A DNA stretch of 64,000 bases from Brevundimonas sp. UBA7506 (lineage in GTDB: Bacteria; Pseudomonadota; Alphaproteobacteria; Caulobacterales; Caulobacteraceae). The notes under the pieces are model-generated. The model was not told the DNA's origin. It ran no database searches and was given only the letters and a program-made list of their open reading frames with translations. How positions within the stretch are numbered: the first letter of the stretch is position 1; every line of letters starts with the position of its first letter. This document shows positions 47,537-59,924 of the stretch, piece after piece. The stretch lies in the NCBI RefSeq assembly GCF_002479495.1, contig NZ_DLNQ01000015.1, positions 137,476 to 201,475 on the forward strand, read 5' to 3'. The position numbers and the translations under genes are program-made.

Positions 47537-47880
47537 CAGCGGCGACGACCGGCGATGAGCAGGCCCAGGACGAAGCCGACGCCGAGGGCGATGGCGGTCG
47601 ACTGCACCGGACGCTCCTGCACGCGTTCGACGACATAGCGCTGGGCTTCCTCGAAGCGCTCGGCGGCTTCGTCGTAATACTCCCGGCCGCGCACGCGGGC
47701 GTCGTCATAGTAGCCGCGGGCCTTCTCGCGCAGCTCGTCGCCCTGCTCGCGCAGGCGGGCCTCGGCGGCGGCGGCCTTTTCCTTCAGGCGCTGCGTTTCC
47801 TCGCGCGCGCCGGTCTTCAGATCCTCCTTGAGGGTCTTGAGATCGTTCTTGATGTCTTCCCGAGCCTTGGTCGTGGCCAT
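47536..47880 (-). CDS. DUF883/YqjD-like membrane-anchored protein
   Basis: The 114-residue protein is mostly a long charged helix (about 5-85), rich in Glu, Lys and Arg, followed by VQERPVQSTAIALGVGFVLG and a short basic end. The C-terminal membrane anchor is characteristic of DUF883 proteins. In E. coli YqjD associates with ribosomes at the membrane in stationary phase; this role is inferred by homology. It overlaps the downstream YqjE-like gene by one base. Confidence 0.85.
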   Translation of the reverse strand: MATTKAREDIKNDLKTLKEDLKTGAREETQRLKEKAAAAEARLREQGDELREKARGYYDDARVRGREYYDEAAERFEEAQRYVVERVQERPVQSTAIALGVGFVLGLLIAGRRR

Positions 47881-48039
47881 GATGCGCGCTCCGCTTCTGT
47901 GTAAGCTTGACGATTAAATAGAGAACCCCCGCCCCGAACGCCACACCGACGACCAAGGTTCCTGCACTGCAGCAAGACCCTGTCCGTCGCGCAAGCCGCC
48001 TTCTGGCGTCGTTCGAACCGTCGTTCTAGAACCAACGCC

Positions 48040-48696
48040 ATGACCCAATGGCTGTTCCCGCCCGCGCCCACGCCCTCGCTTCCGATTGTCGGCGAACCGC
48101 GACGTTTTCCCGTCCGGCGCATCCTGTGCGTCGGTCAGAACTACGCCGCCCACGCCCGCGAAATGGGGGCGGACCCGAACAAGCCCGCGCCCTTCTTCTT
48201 CGCCAAGCCCGCCGACGCCCTGGTCGTCGACGGCGCCGATCCGGCCTATCCCTCGGCCACCGCCAACCTGCACCATGAGGTCGAGCTGGTCGTCGCCGTC
48301 GGTGAAGGCGGGACCATCGCGGGCTGGGCCGTCGGCGTCGATCTGACGCGGCGCGACCTGCAGGCCGAAGCCAAGGCCAAGGGACGACCCTGGGAGGCGG
48401 GCAAGGCCTTCGACCAGTCGGCGCCCTGCGGCGCCCTGACGCTGGGCGCCCTGCCCGAGGCCGACGCGGTGATTGAACTGACGGTCAACGGCGAGACGCG
48501 CCAGTCGGGCCGTCTGTCGGACATGATCTGGGATCCGGCGGGCATTCTGGCCAAGGCCTCGGAGCTGTGGTCGTTGCAACCGGGGGACCTGATCTTCACC
48601 GGCACGCCCGAGGGCGTCGGACCTCTGGTTCCCGGCGACCGGGTCGAGGCGCGTATCGACGGTCTGGCCCCGCTTCGCTTCACGGTGAAACCATGA
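48040..48696 (+). CDS. Fumarylacetoacetate hydrolase-family protein
   Basis: The 218-residue protein has the FAH core: RILCVGQNYAAHAREMG (about 27-43), HHEVELVVAVGEGG (about 75-88) with acidic metal ligands, then DLTRRDLQAEAKAKG and GKAFDQSAP. The small size fits fumarylpyruvate hydrolase or acylpyruvase types rather than the larger FAH. Paired with the next gene it could complete a gentisate- or homogentisate-type ring-cleavage pathway, but no dioxygenase is in the window. The stop overlaps the next start as ATGA. Confidence 0.88.
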   Translation: MTQWLFPPAPTPSLPIVGEPRRFPVRRILCVGQNYAAHAREMGADPNKPAPFFFAKPADALVVDGADPAYPSATANLHHEVELVVAVGEGGTIAGWAVGVDLTRRDLQAEAKAKGRPWEAGKAFDQSAPCGALTLGALPEADAVIELTVNGETRQSGRLSDMIWDPAGILAKASELWSLQPGDLIFTGTPEGVGPLVPGDRVEARIDGLAPLRFTVKP

Positions 48697-49325
48697 TCCT
48701 GCACGGCTACTGGCGCTCGGGCACCAGCTATCGCACCCGTATCGCCCTCAGTCTCAAGGGGCTGGCCTATGAGACGGCGCCGGTCGATCTGCGGACGGGG
48801 GCGCAGAAATCCGACGCCTACCTCGCCTTGAACCCGCAGGGTCTGGTTCCGGCGCTGGAGACCGGCGACGGCCAGGTCCTGACCCAGAGCCCGGCCATTC
48901 TGGAGTGGCTGGAGGAAACCCATCCGACCCCGGCCCTGCTGCCGTCGAACGCCGCCGACCGCGCCCTGGTGCGGGCCATGTCGGCCCTGATCGGCTGCGA
49001 TATCCATCCGCTGAACAATCTGCGGGTGCTGAAGGCGGTGCGCGAGCTGGGCGCCGATCAGACGGGGGTGGACGCCTGGGCCGGGCGCTGGATTCTCGAC
49101 GGCTTCGCGGCGCTGGAGGCGCTCGTGGCGCGGCACGGCGAGGGCTGGTGCTTCGGCGGCGTCCCGAGCCTGGCCGACTGCTATCTGATTCCGCAGATCT
49201 ATTCGGCGCGCCGGTTCAACGTGGATCTGACGCCGTTTCCGCATCTGCTGGAGATCGAGATGCGGGCCGAAGTCCATCCGGCCTTCATTGCGGCGCATCC
49301 GGACAATCAACCGGACGCGGATTAA
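48693..49325 (+). CDS. maiA: Maleylacetoacetate/maleylpyruvate isomerase (zeta-class GST)
   Basis: The 210-residue protein is a zeta-class glutathione S-transferase. RSGTSYRTRIALSLKGLAY (about 7-25) corresponds to the usual SSCSYRVRIAL-type active-site region, and NPQGLVPALE (about 46-55) and TQSPAILEWLEE follow. It isomerises cis to trans in ring-cleavage products using glutathione. Substrate is either maleylacetoacetate or maleylpyruvate. It is translationally coupled to the FAH-family gene. Confidence 0.85.
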   Translation: MILHGYWRSGTSYRTRIALSLKGLAYETAPVDLRTGAQKSDAYLALNPQGLVPALETGDGQVLTQSPAILEWLEETHPTPALLPSNAADRALVRAMSALIGCDIHPLNNLRVLKAVRELGADQTGVDAWAGRWILDGFAALEALVARHGEGWCFGGVPSLADCYLIPQIYSARRFNVDLTPFPHLLEIEMRAEVHPAFIAAHPDNQPDAD

Positions 49326-49374
49326 GCCTGTTCGTTCACCAACAGCCTTGATTTCGGTCAATCTCCCTTAAGCT

Positions 49375-50295
49375 TTGGCGCTGAAGATCAGCGTCGTGAG
49401 ATTCGCCCTTCCGCCCTCTCCGGCCGACCGGCTCGCCATCGCTGTGGTGACAGAGCCCGAACGGTCCCGCCCGCTGCCGCCCGGCCAGCGGGAGGACGCC
49501 ATGCGCCATCTGCTGCAAACGGCGGGCGACGCGGGCGTCGGTCTGGTGGCGACCCGGCCCGAAGGCGACGTCGAGCGCCTGCTGGGTCAGGCCTGGCCCT
49601 TCCCTTCTCCCTTCCGCGTCACCGTGCGCACCGTGCCCCTGGCCGACGGTCTGGACCGGGTCGAGGCCCGCGCCCGCCGCTCGCTGGAGCGCATGGGCCT
49701 GCCGCGCGGCGACGCCGTTCTGGTGCAGAACGCCTCTGATCTGGCCGGGGCCGAGGGCCGCGCCCTGTGGGCTCGCCTGCAGGCGCTCAAGGAACGCGGC
49801 GTCTTCCGCAAGATCGGCTTCGTCGCCACCGTCGAGGACGGCCCGGCCCTGATCGCCCGCCGCTTCCAGCCTGACGTGGTGCAGGTCGCCTGCAATATTC
49901 TGGATCAACGCGCCGCGCGCGGAGGGGTCATCGAGACCCTGGCCGCGCAGGGCGTCGAGGTGCACCTGGCCTCGGTCTTCGCCCAGGGCCTGCTGTTCGC
50001 CAATCGCGAGAGCCTGCCGCCCGAACTGGCCGCGCACGGCATGGCCCTGTCGCGCACGCGTCGGCGTCTGGCCGAGGCCCGGGTCGATCCGATGCAGGCG
50101 GCCCTGGCCTATGCCCTGAACCTGCCCGGCGTGGCCTCGGTGATCGCCAGCGTGGCCTCGGCCGCCGAACTGCGCGCCATCGTCGCCGCCTCGCACGCGG
50201 CCAAGCCCGACATCGACTGGGACGCCCTGGCCCTGGACGAGGCCCCCGCCGCCGTGGCCTCGCGCCTGCGCCTGCACGTCAGCAACGCCGCGTAA
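49375..50295 (+). CDS. Aldo-keto-reductase-fold protein lacking the catalytic tetrad
   Basis: The protein, about 300 residues, follows the AKR barrel pattern, with AGVGLVATRP, RSLERMGLPRGDAVLVQNAS, ALKERGVFRKIGFV and late YALNLPGVASVIASVASAAE. All four usual catalytic residues appear to be missing. The Asp of the FDTA-like motif is Ala in LVATRP. The Tyr of the YG region is absent. The Lys is Arg in TVRT. The His is Asn in VQNASD. Reductase activity is therefore doubtful. The start is uncertain: TTG 49375 or GTG 49396. It is convergent with the DUF4328 gene. Confidence 0.72.
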   Translation: MALKISVVRFALPPSPADRLAIAVVTEPERSRPLPPGQREDAMRHLLQTAGDAGVGLVATRPEGDVERLLGQAWPFPSPFRVTVRTVPLADGLDRVEARARRSLERMGLPRGDAVLVQNASDLAGAEGRALWARLQALKERGVFRKIGFVATVEDGPALIARRFQPDVVQVACNILDQRAARGGVIETLAAQGVEVHLASVFAQGLLFANRESLPPELAAHGMALSRTRRRLAEARVDPMQAALAYALNLPGVASVIASVASAAELRAIVAASHAAKPDIDWDALALDEAPAAVASRLRLHVSNAA

Positions 50296-50298
50296 GGG

Positions 50299-50946
50299 TC
50301 AATCGGCCCAACGAGGCGTGTTTTCGGCAGGCGCACGACGATAGTTCGCGCGAACGAGATCGCGTTGGCGCAGGCTGACGGTGCGCCCCATGCGAAGGAA
50401 GATCACGCCGCTGGCGGCCAGGCAGGCCAGTCCGGGGGCCAGGATCAGGAGGCCATCCGGCGAGGCGCGCTGCAGCAAGACGTTGGCGATACTGGACAGG
50501 ATGCTTCCGGCCAGGAAAAGACCCCACCACCAGCGCAGGAAAATCGGCTCCCGGGTCTTTCGCCATGTGTCAGGTTGCGTCGAAGCCGCCCAGAGGTCGG
50601 CCGTGACCCCATAGGGTTTCCAAAGCGACAGAAAAGGAATGAAGAACCAGAGCACGGCCCAGAGCGGGCTGCTGCCGACCTTGAGGTTCATGGCGTGAAG
50701 ATTGCGAGTGGACCAGTAATACCAGATCAGGGTCAGGATGGCGCCGAGCAGATAGAACAGAGCCATAAGGTCGCCGACGATGACGGAAGCGACCGCCGCG
50801 GTCTCTGCCATTGCCCCGCTCGCGAAGGCCAAGGCGAGCAAGATGAAAACCCCCGCAGTTGCTGAGGCGACATAGAGCCAGCCCACGACCTCGACCGCGC
50901 TCCACAGGCCGATGAGATTGCGCGGCGTGCGCGAGGCCTTTGTCAT
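50299..50946 (-). CDS. DUF4328 family membrane protein
   Basis: The 215-residue product has four hydrophobic segments and the phrases WYYWSTRNLHAMNLK (about 74-88) and SSPLWAVLWFFIPFLSLWKP, which match DUF4328. The function is unknown. ATG 50946 follows GGAAAAT; the open frame extends to 51000. It is divergent from mutS, with a 100-base gap that holds no recognised site. Confidence 0.82.
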   Translation of the reverse strand: MTKASRTPRNLIGLWSAVEVVGWLYVASATAGVFILLALAFASGAMAETAAVASVIVGDLMALFYLLGAILTLIWYYWSTRNLHAMNLKVGSSPLWAVLWFFIPFLSLWKPYGVTADLWAASTQPDTWRKTREPIFLRWWWGLFLAGSILSSIANVLLQRASPDGLLILAPGLACLAASGVIFLRMGRTVSLRQRDLVRANYRRAPAENTPRWAD

Positions 50947-51046
50947 AGAAATTTTCCCCGATCCCCGATGAAACGGATCATTTCTTTTTCTTGTTTGCAA
51001 GCCTGCGCTTGAGGCGGGCGCCCCGATCCGTCACCCTGCGCGGCGT

Positions 51047-53739
<2,693 letters not shown>

Positions 53740-53743
<4 letters not shown>

Positions 53744-56430
53744 CCGGCGCGGCGGCCCTCGATCCGCGTCTGGTTCAGGCCGCCTCGGCGCCCGACGCCC
53801 GCGCCGCCGTCACCGCCGTTCTTCGCGAGAGTTTCGCCATTGACCGCGCCCGCGTCGCCCGGCGGCTGGAAGGCGGGATCGACGGGGCCGAGGCGGCGCG
53901 CCTCTACGCCGCCGCCGCCGATGTCATGCTGACCAGCCTGTGGCGGACGGCGACCGAGGTCCTGCATCCGGCGCCGCAGGATCGCCTCAGCCTGCTGGCG
54001 GTCGGCGGCTATGGGCGGGGCGTCCTGGCGCCCTTTTCCGATCTCGACCTGCTGTTCCTGCGGCCCGGCCAGATAGCCGGCGCTCGCGCCGAGGCGGTGA
54101 TCGAGTTTGTCCACTATGTCCTGTGGGATCTGGGGCTGAAGGTCGGTTCGGCCTCGCGTTCGGTCGGCGAGACCCTGGACCTGGCCCGCAGCGACATGAC
54201 GGTGCGCACCACCCTGCTGGAAGCCAGGGTGCTGGCGGGGGACGCCGCTCTCGGCGCCAACCTGCTGCGGCGGTTTCGCGCCGAAGTCGCCAAGGCCGAT
54301 CCCCGCCCCTTCATCGCCGCCAAGATGGAGGAGCGCGACGTCCGCCTGCAGAAGACCGGGGCGGTGCGCTATCGCGTCGAGCCCAACGTCAAGGACGGCA
54401 AGGGGGGCTTGCGGGACCTGAACACCCTGTTCTGGATCGCCCGGTCGCTGGCGCCGGACAGCGAGCGGGGACAGGCGGCGCTGGAGGGCCTGTTGAGCGC
54501 GCGCGAGCTGCGCAGCTTCCGCGAGGCCATCGGCTTCCTGTGGAGCGTGCGCATCCATCTGCATCTGGCGGCGGGCCGTGCCGAAGAGAAGCTGACCTTC
54601 GACTTCCAGCCTGAGATCGCCCGCCGCATGGGCTGGCGCGGGCGTGGCGACGAGCTGGCGGTCGAGCGCTTCATGCGCCGCTACTTCCAGGTGGCGCGCG
54701 AGGTCGGGGCCCTGACCCGCGCCGTCTCGGCCCAGCTGGAGGCGCGCCAGCAGAAGAAGGCGCAAGGCCTGGCGCGCGGTTTGTCGCGGCTGATCCCGCG
54801 ACGACGGGCCAGGCTGGCCTTCGACGGGCTGGCGATCGAGGGCGGGCGGCTGACAGTGACCGGCGGCTCGGTCTTCGCCCACGACCCGGTGCGGCTGCTG
54901 CTGCTGTTCGTCGAGGCCGACCGGCTGGATCTGGATCTGCACCCCGACGCCTTCGCCGCCGTGATCCGCGCCCTGCCTCTGGTGACCCCGGCGCTGCGGC
55001 GCGACCCGCGCGCGGCCGAGGCCTTCCTGACGGTGCTGGCGCATGGGCAGAGGCCCTATCGCGTCCTGTCGATCATGAACGAGACGGGCCTGCTGGGGCG
55101 GTTCCTGCCCGAATGGGGGCGGATCGTCGGCCAGACCCAGTTCAACATGTACCACGCCTATACGGTGGACGAGCACACGCTTCAGGCGGTCGGGGTCATC
55201 AACGACATCGCGCGCGGCAAGCTGGAGGCCGATCACCCGGCCTCGACCGCCATCATCCACCGCATCGCCGACATCGAGGCCCTGATGCTGGCCATGCTGC
55301 TGCACGACGTGGGCAAGGGCGGCGATCGGGGACAGCTGGAGGACGGCGCCATCGCCGCGCGTCGGGCCTGCGAGCGGTTGGGCGTCGACCCGCGCCGGAT
55401 CGAGCTGGTGGTCTGGCTGGTGCGCCATCACCTGCTGATGAGCGACTATGCGCAAAAACGCGACGTCTCCGACCCCTCGACCGTGCGGGCCTTCGCCGAG
55501 GCCGTGGGCGACCCCGAGCGTCTGCGGATGCTGATGGTCCTGACCGTGGCCGACATCCGCGCCGTGGGGCCGGGCGTGTGGAACGGCTGGAAGGGGCAGC
55601 TGATGCGCGCCCTGTTCGAGGCGACCGAGGCCCTGTTCCGCGGCGACGCCGTGACGCGCGAAGACCCGCTGATCGACCACCCGGCCCTGGTCGAGCGGGC
55701 GCGGCGCGAAGGCGCGGCGGTCGAGGCCCTGCCGCCCGAAACGGCGCTGGAATCCACCGCCCGCGTGGCGGTGGCGGCGCTGGACCGGCCCGGCCTGTTC
55801 GCCGATCTGGCTGCGACTTTGGCGTTGGCCGGGGCCGACGTGGTCGGGGCGCGTCTGGCCACCGCCGAGGACGGCACGGCGCTGGACGTCTTCGAAATCC
55901 AGGATGGGGCGGGCGAGGCCTATGGCCGGCGCGAGCCGCGTCGTCTGGCCATCCTGGTCAAGGCGCTGGAGCGGGCGGCGCAGAAGGGGGCGCGGGCCTC
56001 GGCGGTCGAGACGCCGCGGGTCAGCGCCCGTCGCGCCGTGTTCGAGGTCCGCCCGGTGGTGCGCATCGACATGGAGGCCGGGACCAGCGCCGTGGTGGTC
56101 GAGGTCTCGGGGGCCGACAGGCCCGGCCTGCTGGCCGACCTGGCGCGGACCATTTCGGCCCATGGCTACTCGACCCGGTCGGCCCATATCGCCAGCTTCG
56201 GCGAGCGAGCGGTGGACGGCTTCTACATCACCGACGCCGACGGGGCGAAGCCGACCGACGCGGGGCGGCTGGAGGGCTTGAAGGCCGGCCTGCTGGAGGT
56301 TCTGGACCGGGCGCCGCAAGGTCCGGCGGGGCGGCGCATCACGCCAGTGCGGGCCAGCGTGCGCGACGTCTCCGATCTGGAGGGCGAGATCGGACGCAAG
56401 CCCGTATCCAGCGGGTCGCGGGCGCGCTAA
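53740..56430 (+). CDS. glnD: Bifunctional PII uridylyltransferase/uridylyl-removing enzyme
   Basis: GlnD senses glutamine and modifies PII proteins. The 896-residue protein starts at GTG 53740. The nucleotidyltransferase domain has GGYGRG (89-94) and SDLD (100-103). The HD domain has LLHDVGKG with His522 and Asp523. Two C-terminal ACT domains begin near 687 (AALDRPGLFADLAATLA) and 789 (VSGADRPGLLADLARTIS). It is coupled to mutS and is followed by murJ after 31 bases. Confidence 0.97.
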
Positions 56431-56461
56431 GGCGTTTGTCGGGCGAGCATAGAGACCAGCC

Positions 56462-58153
56462 GTGAACGACAAGACCGATCCCATCGAACCGGCCGCGCCG
56501 ATCTCGGCGGCCAACGCCACGGTGGAGCCTGTCGTTCAACCGCCCGCCGCCTCGACGACGGTGAAGGGGGGCGGCGTCATGCGCTCCTCGGCCATCTTCA
56601 GCGCCATGACCCTGCTCAGCCGTCTGGCCGGGTTTGCGCGCGACGTGGTCATATCGGCGGCCCTGGGGGCCTCGGCGGGACCGGCGGCCGACGCCTACAA
56701 CACCGCCCTGAACTTCCCCAACCTGTTCCGCCGCATCTTCGCCGAGGGGGCCTTCGCCGCCGCCTTCGTGCCGGCCTACGCCAAGACGCTGAAGACCGAG
56801 GGCGAGGCCACAGCCGATCAGGTCGCCACCGACGCCCTGGCCGCCGTGGCCGCCGTCACCGTGGTCCTGACCATCGTGGCCCAGCTGACGATGCCGTGGC
56901 TGATGACGGTCATCAACATCGGCTTCCTCGACGATCCAGCGCGCTTCAAGCTGGCGGTGATCCTGACCCAGATCACCATGCCCTACCTGCCCTGCATGGC
57001 CATCGCCTCGCTGCTCAGCGGCGTGCTGAACGCGCGCGGGCGTTTCATCGTCTCGGGCGCCTATCCCATCCTGCTGAACCTGATCATGCTGGCCGCCGTC
57101 TGGCCGGTGAAGGGGGATCAGATCGAGGCCGCCTACGCCGCCTCCTGGGGTGTGGCCGTGGCGGGCGTGGCCCAGGCGGGCCTGTGCTGGTGGGCGGCGC
57201 GGAAGGCCGGGGCCAACATCCGTCTGACCCTGCCGAAGCTGACCCCGGCGGTGAAGGCCATCATCATCACCGCCGTCCCCGCCGCCATCGGCAACTCGGC
57301 GACCCAGATCAACGTCTTCATCTCGGGCAACCTGTCCAGCTTCGTCGCCGGCGGGCGGACCTGGCTGGCCACGGCGGACCGCCTGTATCAGCTGCCGCTC
57401 GGCCTCGTCGGCGTGGCCATCGGCATCGCCCTGCTGCCGCGTCTGTCGGCGGCGGTGGCGTCTCAGGATCACGGCCAGCAGCAGGCCTCGATGGACGAGG
57501 CCCTGGCCCTGTCCATGGCCCTGACCCTGCCGGCGGCGGCGGCCCTGATGGCCATGCCCTACTTCCTGATCGACGCCCTGTTCACGCGCGGCGCCTTCCT
57601 GCAGGTCGACGCCGTCAACACGGCCCAGGCCCTGTTCCAGTTCGGCTGGGGCGTGCCCGCCTTCGTCCTGATCCGCATCCTGGCCCCGGCCTTCTTCGCG
57701 CGCGGCGACACGCGTCGGCCCATGGCCTTCGCCCTGGTCTCGGTGGCGGTCAACGCCGCCCTGGCCATCGGCCTGTTCAACCTGGGCATGGGGATTTCCG
57801 GCATCGCCGCGGCGGTCAGCGCGGCGGCCTGGACCAACGCCCTCCTGCTCGGCGCGACCCTGTGGCGGCACGGTCATTACCGGCCCAGCCCGGCGGCGGC
57901 CTCGCGGCTGGCGCGCATTCTTCTGGCCAGCATCGGCCTGGGCGTCGTCGTCGGCCTCGCCTCCTGGGCGCGGCCTATGCTGCAGGGCCCGATCGAGGCC
58001 CTGCTGGGCGCGATCGGCTCGGATCACGGCGCCAAGGAGCTGACCCTGCTGGCCGTCGTGGCGGCGGGCGGTCTGACCTATGTGGTCCTGGCCTTCATGA
58101 CCCGCGCGGTCACGGTCGCCGAGATCAAGGGCCTGATCCGCAAGGGCCGCTAG
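56462..58153 (+). CDS. murJ: Lipid II flippase MurJ
   Basis: MurJ moves the peptidoglycan precursor lipid II across the inner membrane. The 563-residue protein starts at GTG 56462 with a hydrophilic N-terminus of about 35 residues, longer than usual. The first conserved block is LLSRLAGFARDVVISAALGA, then NLFRRIFAEGAFAAAFVPAY. About fourteen membrane segments follow. A downstream ATG (56579) would remove the extension and give a standard start. It is convergent with the lipoprotein gene at 58170, 16 bases away. Confidence 0.95.
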   Translation: MNDKTDPIEPAAPISAANATVEPVVQPPAASTTVKGGGVMRSSAIFSAMTLLSRLAGFARDVVISAALGASAGPAADAYNTALNFPNLFRRIFAEGAFAAAFVPAYAKTLKTEGEATADQVATDALAAVAAVTVVLTIVAQLTMPWLMTVINIGFLDDPARFKLAVILTQITMPYLPCMAIASLLSGVLNARGRFIVSGAYPILLNLIMLAAVWPVKGDQIEAAYAASWGVAVAGVAQAGLCWWAARKAGANIRLTLPKLTPAVKAIIITAVPAAIGNSATQINVFISGNLSSFVAGGRTWLATADRLYQLPLGLVGVAIGIALLPRLSAAVASQDHGQQQASMDEALALSMALTLPAAAALMAMPYFLIDALFTRGAFLQVDAVNTAQALFQFGWGVPAFVLIRILAPAFFARGDTRRPMAFALVSVAVNAALAIGLFNLGMGISGIAAAVSAAAWTNALLLGATLWRHGHYRPSPAAASRLARILLASIGLGVVVGLASWARPMLQGPIEALLGAIGSDHGAKELTLLAVVAAGGLTYVVLAFMTRAVTVAEIKGLIRKGR

Positions 58154-58169
58154 TCGAGGGGCCGGGCGG

Positions 58170-58904
58170 TCAGCGCGGTTGCGACGACCGCCTCCCTGCC
58201 ACCGGCCACGAGGGCCGAGCGACGAGGCGTGATCCCTCGCGGACGATGTGAACTCCTCCGTTCTCGGATGAGGACATTAACCCCAGAGCGCGCTCGGTCT
58301 GGGCGTCCCCGCCGGTCTCAGTCGCTACGACTGTGGCGTGCAGCCGCTGTCCATTGGGAGGCGTCCGGAAGCTCCCTTCGGCGTGTCCGTCACGGAAACT
58401 GAGGTCGAGACGGCGGGGCGCGACGTCGCTTCCAACCCGCGGCTGGATCAAGACCGTTGCTTTCGCCAGTGCTGGGTTCGAAGTCTGGGCGAGGGCGCGG
58501 GTTTCGGCACCCTCGGGCCTCAGTTCCAGAGTCAGGATGGGCGGGACGCCTTCCTGCCGAATCGATGTGCGCTTGTAGAGCGGCAGGCAGATGGACCTCT
58601 CCCTGCCCGACCACTGAAATCCGGTCCTGGCGCCAAAGGCCTGAAGCGGTGCGTTGCCCATGCGCCGCCACCCGGCCGCAGCGGCGGGAACTACGCGCGG
58701 CCATTCGACGGAGCCGAGCGACAGATAGCCGCCGATCGGTGGTTCGTTGACGTCCTGCAGGATGCTCCAGTCACAAGCGCCATCGCTTGGGCTGGCGGAG
58801 AGTTGCACCAGGTAGGGCTTCTCGGCCGCGGGCGGCCGCGTCGCGCAACTCGCCAATAAGGCCGTCGTGAAGACTAGACCGATGCAAGTATGAGTATGGC
58901 TCAT
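58170..58904 (-). CDS. Hypothetical lipoprotein, tandem paralogue 1
   Basis: The 244-residue product has a lipobox, LLASC (Cys20), and then CATRPPAAEKPYLVQLSASP. Two other cysteines (in ACDWS and SICLPLYKR) are conserved with the paralogue at 59010. Shared blocks are CATRPPAA-KPY-VQLS, ACDWS--QD-N, CLPLYKR--RQEG, RRLDL-F-DG-AEG and REGSRLVARP. This copy has about 14 extra residues at the C-terminus. The family was not recognised. ATG 58904 places the lipobox correctly. It lies on the opposite strand to murJ and trpS. Confidence 0.72.
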   Translation of the reverse strand: MSHTHTCIGLVFTTALLASCATRPPAAEKPYLVQLSASPSDGACDWSILQDVNEPPIGGYLSLGSVEWPRVVPAAAAGWRRMGNAPLQAFGARTGFQWSGRERSICLPLYKRTSIRQEGVPPILTLELRPEGAETRALAQTSNPALAKATVLIQPRVGSDVAPRRLDLSFRDGHAEGSFRTPPNGQRLHATVVATETGGDAQTERALGLMSSSENGGVHIVREGSRLVARPSWPVAGRRSSQPR

Positions 58905-59009
58905 CAACCGATGATATTTGGTTGTGCGATGATCGGTCAACCACCATGCCCCAAGTCCCGCCACCTTATCTGGACCAAGGCGTCGGTCGGGTCCTTATGA
59001 ACTGGACGG

Positions 59010-59708
59010 TCACCATGGCCGGGCGACGAGGCGTGATCCCTCGCGCTCGATGGAGTTCGCCTGAAGGCCTCCCTGCACGAGCACGTCCACAGCCCTGTCC
59101 GTTTGAGTCTCGCCATCGGCCATCGTGGCGACGACTGTGATCAGCGCTGGTTGACCGAGCGGAAGGGGCGGGAGCTGCCCCTCGGCTTGGCCGTCGTGGA
59201 ACTGGAGATCCAGCCTCTGGGGCGGGAAGTCGCCTCGGGGCTTGTATGGGTGGATCATGATGCTCGCCCCCGCCAGGCCAGGGTGGAAGCTCTGGCCGAG
59301 TACGCGAGTGTGCGCACCATCGGGTGTCAATGAGAGGCCGAGAACCGGCGGGAGGACGCCTTCCTGCCTCACTACGGCGCGCTTGTAGAGCGGGAGGCAG
59401 ACAGTCTCGCCTGCTTTGAATATCAACGACCCTGCGGTTGCGCCGAAGGCCAGCAGAGGAGCCTCTCGAGTGCGCCAGGATTTTCGGGCTACCGGCACAA
59501 CATGCGGCCACCAGGCGCCGCCCAAGGGACCGCTGCCCGTTGGCCTGATGTTCGCGTCCTGCATCAGGCTCCAGTCGCAAGCGGCCTCACTGTAGCTGAC
59601 GGACAACTGGACTATATAGGGCTTCTGGGCCGCGGGCGGCCGCGTCGCGCAGCCACTGATGACGGCCGTCGCGAGGATCAGTGCGGCGTAGGCGGGAGCA
59701 TTCTTCAT
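59010..59708 (-). CDS. Hypothetical lipoprotein, tandem paralogue 2
   Basis: The 232-residue product has a lipobox, VISGC (Cys20), and CATRPPAAQKPYIVQLSVSY. The mature domain appears to be a beta-rich fold with three invariant cysteines, one of them acylated. It is a clear paralogue of the gene at 58170. ATG 59708 was used. The upstream gap of 216 bases to trpS holds no clear signal. Function is unknown. Confidence 0.72.
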   Translation of the reverse strand: MKNAPAYAALILATAVISGCATRPPAAQKPYIVQLSVSYSEAACDWSLMQDANIRPTGSGPLGGAWWPHVVPVARKSWRTREAPLLAFGATAGSLIFKAGETVCLPLYKRAVVRQEGVLPPVLGLSLTPDGAHTRVLGQSFHPGLAGASIMIHPYKPRGDFPPQRLDLQFHDGQAEGQLPPLPLGQPALITVVATMADGETQTDRAVDVLVQGGLQANSIEREGSRLVARPW

Positions 59709-59924
59709 GGATCGACGCTATGCGAGATCGTCCAGCATGGTCAACGGCTGCGGCGGGCCGCTCTCGCCTTGCCCTTCGCGCCTTGAGGCGATAAGCGCGA
59801 AGGCATGGCTCATTCGGGACACATCTTCGTCGCCCGGCGATGGCGCGGCTGACTGTTCACCGCACGACCCCGCACGCCTGCGCGTGCGCCGAATCCAGCC
59901 TCTTCGAGTTCCGAGAACCCTCCC

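Noticed and set aside
47705..47956. Minus-strand frame starting with a short hydrophobic segment
   Set aside because: Most of it overlaps DUF883 in another frame, and the segment alone is too little support for a gene.
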